A stretch of DNA of 45,283 bases from JBAJNL01 sp036881885 (GTDB lineage: Bacteria; Pseudomonadota; Alphaproteobacteria; Holosporales; Hepatobacteraceae): contig JBAJNL010000005.1 of assembly GCA_036881885.1 (NCBI GenBank), positions 1 to 45,283 on the forward strand. Reading direction: 5' to 3'. A program made the position numbers and the translations under genes. Each line of letters opens with the position of its first letter. Within the stretch, counting starts at the first letter, position 1. A model generated the notes under the pieces. That model was not told the DNA's origin. It did not search any database and was given only the letters and a program-made list of their open reading frames with translations. Of the stretch, positions 42,713 through 45,283 are shown piece by piece.

Positions 42713-45051
42713 GAGGCGAGCATTTTTTGCACATCTGCTCTAAAATCTTTGTTCGCGTCAAGCGCCTTGTTCAACGCTTTTTGCGTTGTGGGCAGCGCGA
42801 TCTTTTTGCTGTCTAACAGCGTTTTCACAAACGAGGTGGGTGCAACGTTTAACTGCCGCATAATGTGCTTGATGTAAGGCAAGTCGCCCCTTGTTTGCAA
42901 AAGGCTGGCTAACATATCAAGATACTCGGGGCTTTTGGTTTCTTTCAGCAAGAACTCGATGACCTTTAGCGCCTTGTTCCACTTTTTCATCTCTACAAAA
43001 GCCGGCAGCACAATTTCGGCCTCGGTCACGGTATTGGGAAACTCTTCTAAAAGATCTAACGCCTCTTGGGGCCTGTCGAGGCGTGCAAGCGCCAACGCAC
43101 GATAGCGGCGCCACAAAAGCTTGTGTGATCCCGGCGGTGTGCTTTTGTGCAACAGCTCTAGCGCTTTTGCGCTTTCGTCTTGCTTAAAATAATACCCCAC
43201 ACAATGCAACAACAAATCAGCCTTCTTACCAGGATTGGTAAAGTGTGCCGCAGTTAAAATGGGAACAATGTGGTCGGTTAAGCCATTGTCCGCAAACATC
43301 AGCGCAAAGGTCGTGATGATCTCGTCCCCTTTTACCCCTTTGGGCAAAAAGGACTGAAAGCGCTTAAAGAAGGCGCACCTTTTAAAAGCGCTCCATTCTT
43401 TTTGATAAAGCCCTTTTATGTACAGCTTTTGGGCATGCTGACGCAAAAACGCCCGCAACGGATGCATGGGCGGCGCATAGCGAAAAAAACGACGATAGGT
43501 ATCAAGCGCTTTGACCAGGTTATGCTTTTTCTCATACAGCTTGGCAAGCGACTGCAAAACTTCGGCCTCGATGGTACCACCCCGCCCCTCTTGCGCCACC
43601 ATCTCAAGTTTTAAAATCGCCTGATCAAGCCCAAGCGTGCGATGATTCATCTTCAGCAAAATGTTTTGATATTTTTGCGCCACCTGCTGGTGATAAGCCA
43701 GCCAAAACGGATTGGACACAATGGTGTCTGATAACCAAAACCCTGAGGCAATATCACTTTTGGTTTGCGATGAAGGTGGCGCCTGCAGCAGCCCCAAAAA
43801 GCTTTGTTGTGCAGCAGACAAGGTGTCTTTTTTAAGCGTATGTAAGAACAGCGCTCTTTTTTTGGGCGCGCCCATCACAAGGGCGCTTTGTGCACCCAGC
43901 AACAACAAATCCCCCTTAAAGGGTTGCGGCAGGCGCGTAATGGATGGAAAAAAGCTGTTTAGAACGCTTAAGGTTTTTGAAAAATCCCGATTACGGGCAT
44001 AAAGCAACGCATGAAACGGCATGCTGGCCCTTAAAAGGCCTTTGCTGGTGGCAAAGGCGGCCATGGCCTCGGCTTTTCGCCCCAAAAATGCCAACGCGAT
44101 GCCCTTTAAGGCATTAAAATCTTCGCTTAGCGCCATGCTGCCATTGAGCACCTCTAACTTTTGCAACGCCTGTAACGTGGCATGATATTTTTTTTGAAAC
44201 AAAAGGCGCTTGGCCTTTGCAAACAAATAAGGCATGGTTCCCACCTGTTTGAGGTCGCCAAAGTTTTTGGGCTTTGCTTGCGGCATCAACAACATGGCCA
44301 GATCATAGGTTGGTGTGGCTGATGCTTTTTTAAGATGAAACGGCTTTGCAAACTTTTTTTTATGCACAAGGGCCGCTGCGTTTACACTGACATCAGGCGA
44401 TAAAAGCTGAAAAAAAAGGCCTTGCTGCGTGGGTAGCGCACGCCATTCTTTTTGCCTGACCTGTACGGCCAATCCCTTGCCTTTGTTGCGCGTTAACAAA
44501 ACGGCATACCTTTTATCTGAACCCACCAACTTAAAAGAAAGCGTTTGATAGCTGTTGGTCTGAATGCCAATGGTGCGCGCCGTTTGTTGCTGAAACACAT
44601 CGGGATAAACCAAAGATGGCTCAAGCTCAACCGACAAAGGCTTTTCGGTTAAAACAATACGCGTTTTGAGGGGGGCTGCTTTTTGCGTCGCCGCAGCCCT
44701 GAAAGCTGGAAAAACCGCCGGCGGCACGGCAACTGATAGCAGCTTTCCGCCTTTAACGTTTTTAATCCACGACAGTTTATAACCCCTTGGCAGTGTTTTT
44801 GGCAACGTGATATCCACATCATCGGGCATGCCAATAAAAACGTTTTGCCGCCATTTAAAAAGCGCCAACGGCATATCATCAGACGACAACACCACTGTTA
44901 AGCCCTTTTTTTTGGCCAGAACGGTGATTTTTTCAGAGGGATTGTCGGGGGCATCACGCGCCACAAGGGCACTAATACACACAAGCATGCTGTACACAAG
45001 CGTGCACGATAAAAAGAATCGCAAGACCAAGCACGAGAGAAAGTGCCGCAT
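42709..45051 (-). CDS. Large exported TPR-like protein
   Basis: 780 residues from the ATG; a TTG 15 bases upstream is the alternative. Signal peptide MRHFLSCLVLRFFLSCTLVYS... to about ALVA, cut before RDAPDN. Residues 30-250 are beta-rich with Lys-rich loops; from about 255 to the end are tandem helical repeats of TPR type (for example YHATLQALQKLEVLNG, ALKGIALAFLGRKAEAMAAF, LVKALDTYRRFFRYAP, ALALARLDRPQEALDLLEEF). Such periplasmic repeat proteins usually serve as scaffolds. Stop overlaps the start of the sensor-kinase-like gene (ATGA), so the two are translated together and probably act together. Confidence 0.72.
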   Translation of the reverse strand: MRHFLSCLVLRFFLSCTLVYSMLVCISALVARDAPDNPSEKITVLAKKKGLTVVLSSDDMPLALFKWRQNVFIGMPDDVDITLPKTLPRGYKLSWIKNVKGGKLLSVAVPPAVFPAFRAAATQKAAPLKTRIVLTEKPLSVELEPSLVYPDVFQQQTARTIGIQTNSYQTLSFKLVGSDKRYAVLLTRNKGKGLAVQVRQKEWRALPTQQGLFFQLLSPDVSVNAAALVHKKKFAKPFHLKKASATPTYDLAMLLMPQAKPKNFGDLKQVGTMPYLFAKAKRLLFQKKYHATLQALQKLEVLNGSMALSEDFNALKGIALAFLGRKAEAMAAFATSKGLLRASMPFHALLYARNRDFSKTLSVLNSFFPSITRLPQPFKGDLLLLGAQSALVMGAPKKRALFLHTLKKDTLSAAQQSFLGLLQAPPSSQTKSDIASGFWLSDTIVSNPFWLAYHQQVAQKYQNILLKMNHRTLGLDQAILKLEMVAQEGRGGTIEAEVLQSLAKLYEKKHNLVKALDTYRRFFRYAPPMHPLRAFLRQHAQKLYIKGLYQKEWSAFKRCAFFKRFQSFLPKGVKGDEIITTFALMFADNGLTDHIVPILTAAHFTNPGKKADLLLHCVGYYFKQDESAKALELLHKSTPPGSHKLLWRRYRALALARLDRPQEALDLLEEFPNTVTEAEIVLPAFVEMKKWNKALKVIEFLLKETKSPEYLDMLASLLQTRGDLPYIKHIMRQLNVAPTSFVKTLLDSKKIALPTTQKALNKALDANKDFRADVQKMLAS

Positions 45052-45193
45052 CAAAGCCGCTTTCAAGACATCACAACGCGTTGGTTAAAACTTACGGGGT
45101 TATTCTTTAAAAAAACGTATAGAACAAGGGGTTAAACGGGCACGCCCCCAAAAGCCCACAACATAAAAGGCGTCAAAAGAGAAAGGCGCCCAA

Positions 45194-45228
45194 AATAAAA
45201 AAAGCGCAGCACCTTAAAGATGCCGCGC
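45194..45228 (-). terminator. Rho-independent terminator
   Basis: On the minus strand GCGCGGCA (45228-45221), a 9-base loop and TGCTGCGC form an eight-pair stem (one G:U), followed by TTTTTTTATTTT. It sits 13 bases after a stop codon at 45241-45243 and isolates the TPR-like gene from the gene to the right. Confidence 0.8.
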
Positions 45229-45240
45229 AGAAAAGACCTG

Positions 45241-45283
45241 TTAAGGCCCTGTTTGATGGTGGTTACTCTTAGTGCCCAGCTTG
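45241..45283 (-). CDS. 3' end of an unidentified gene entering from the right
   Basis: The last 13 codons (K-L-G-T-K-S-N-H-H-Q-T-G-P) and TAA of a leftward frame, read from base 45282. The frame is chosen because its stop is directly followed by a good terminator. Too short to identify. Confidence 0.35.
   Translation of the reverse strand, partial: KLGTKSNHHQTGP

Overview
The window reads as a gene-dense stretch of an alphaproteobacterial chromosome, most likely from a host-associated or intracellular lineage of the Holosporales/Paracaedibacter type. The placement is inferred, not shown by an rRNA gene. Support comes from a MucR/Ros regulator, COQ9, the short alphaproteobacterial form of ProRS, ThyX, a pdhA-pdhB-pdhC order, a flagellar FliP, and many exported proteins of eukaryote-interacting type. 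No rRNA, CRISPR array, insertion sequence or integrase was seen.

Left part (1-7857): the end of fliP and tatD run rightward and meet a tight leftward operon for a contractile injection apparatus. In transcription order it encodes a single-chain TssB-TssC sheath fusion, two divergent Hcp-like tube paralogues, VgrG, a MORN-repeat protein, and a DUF4280 PAAR-like tip protein. Sheath, tube, spike and tip are all present. The membrane complex, baseplate and ClpV genes are not in the window. The sheath fusion is the most unusual observation here.

Middle (8149-26812): a glycosyltransferase, a GlpC/HdrD-like Fe-S protein and the pyruvate dehydrogenase operon (E1 alpha, E1 beta, E2) are interspersed with exported low-complexity or coiled-coil proteins of unknown function. 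Several of the latter lie behind AT-rich inverted repeats. MucR, TsaB, bS16 and LigA follow, then a multipass membrane protein and another exported protein behind a 21-nt near-perfect palindrome.

Right part (26864-45283): a leftward unit sucA-sucB-coq9 plus a membrane-anchored kinase-fold protein links the TCA cycle and ubiquinone synthesis with a possible effector. SucB lacks a recognisable E3-binding domain. thyX and tadA diverge from each other and a glyoxalase-fold gene follows tadA. A repeat-rich gap leads to an exported F-box/leucine-rich-repeat protein, a strong candidate for host ubiquitin-ligase mimicry. proS, another exported coiled-coil protein, tRNA-Ala(GGC), a degenerate sensor histidine kinase and a large exported TPR-like protein complete the window.

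Taken together, housekeeping metabolism is interleaved with an injection machine and at least nine exported proteins of uncertain role. Functions given for the effectors are inferences from sequence.
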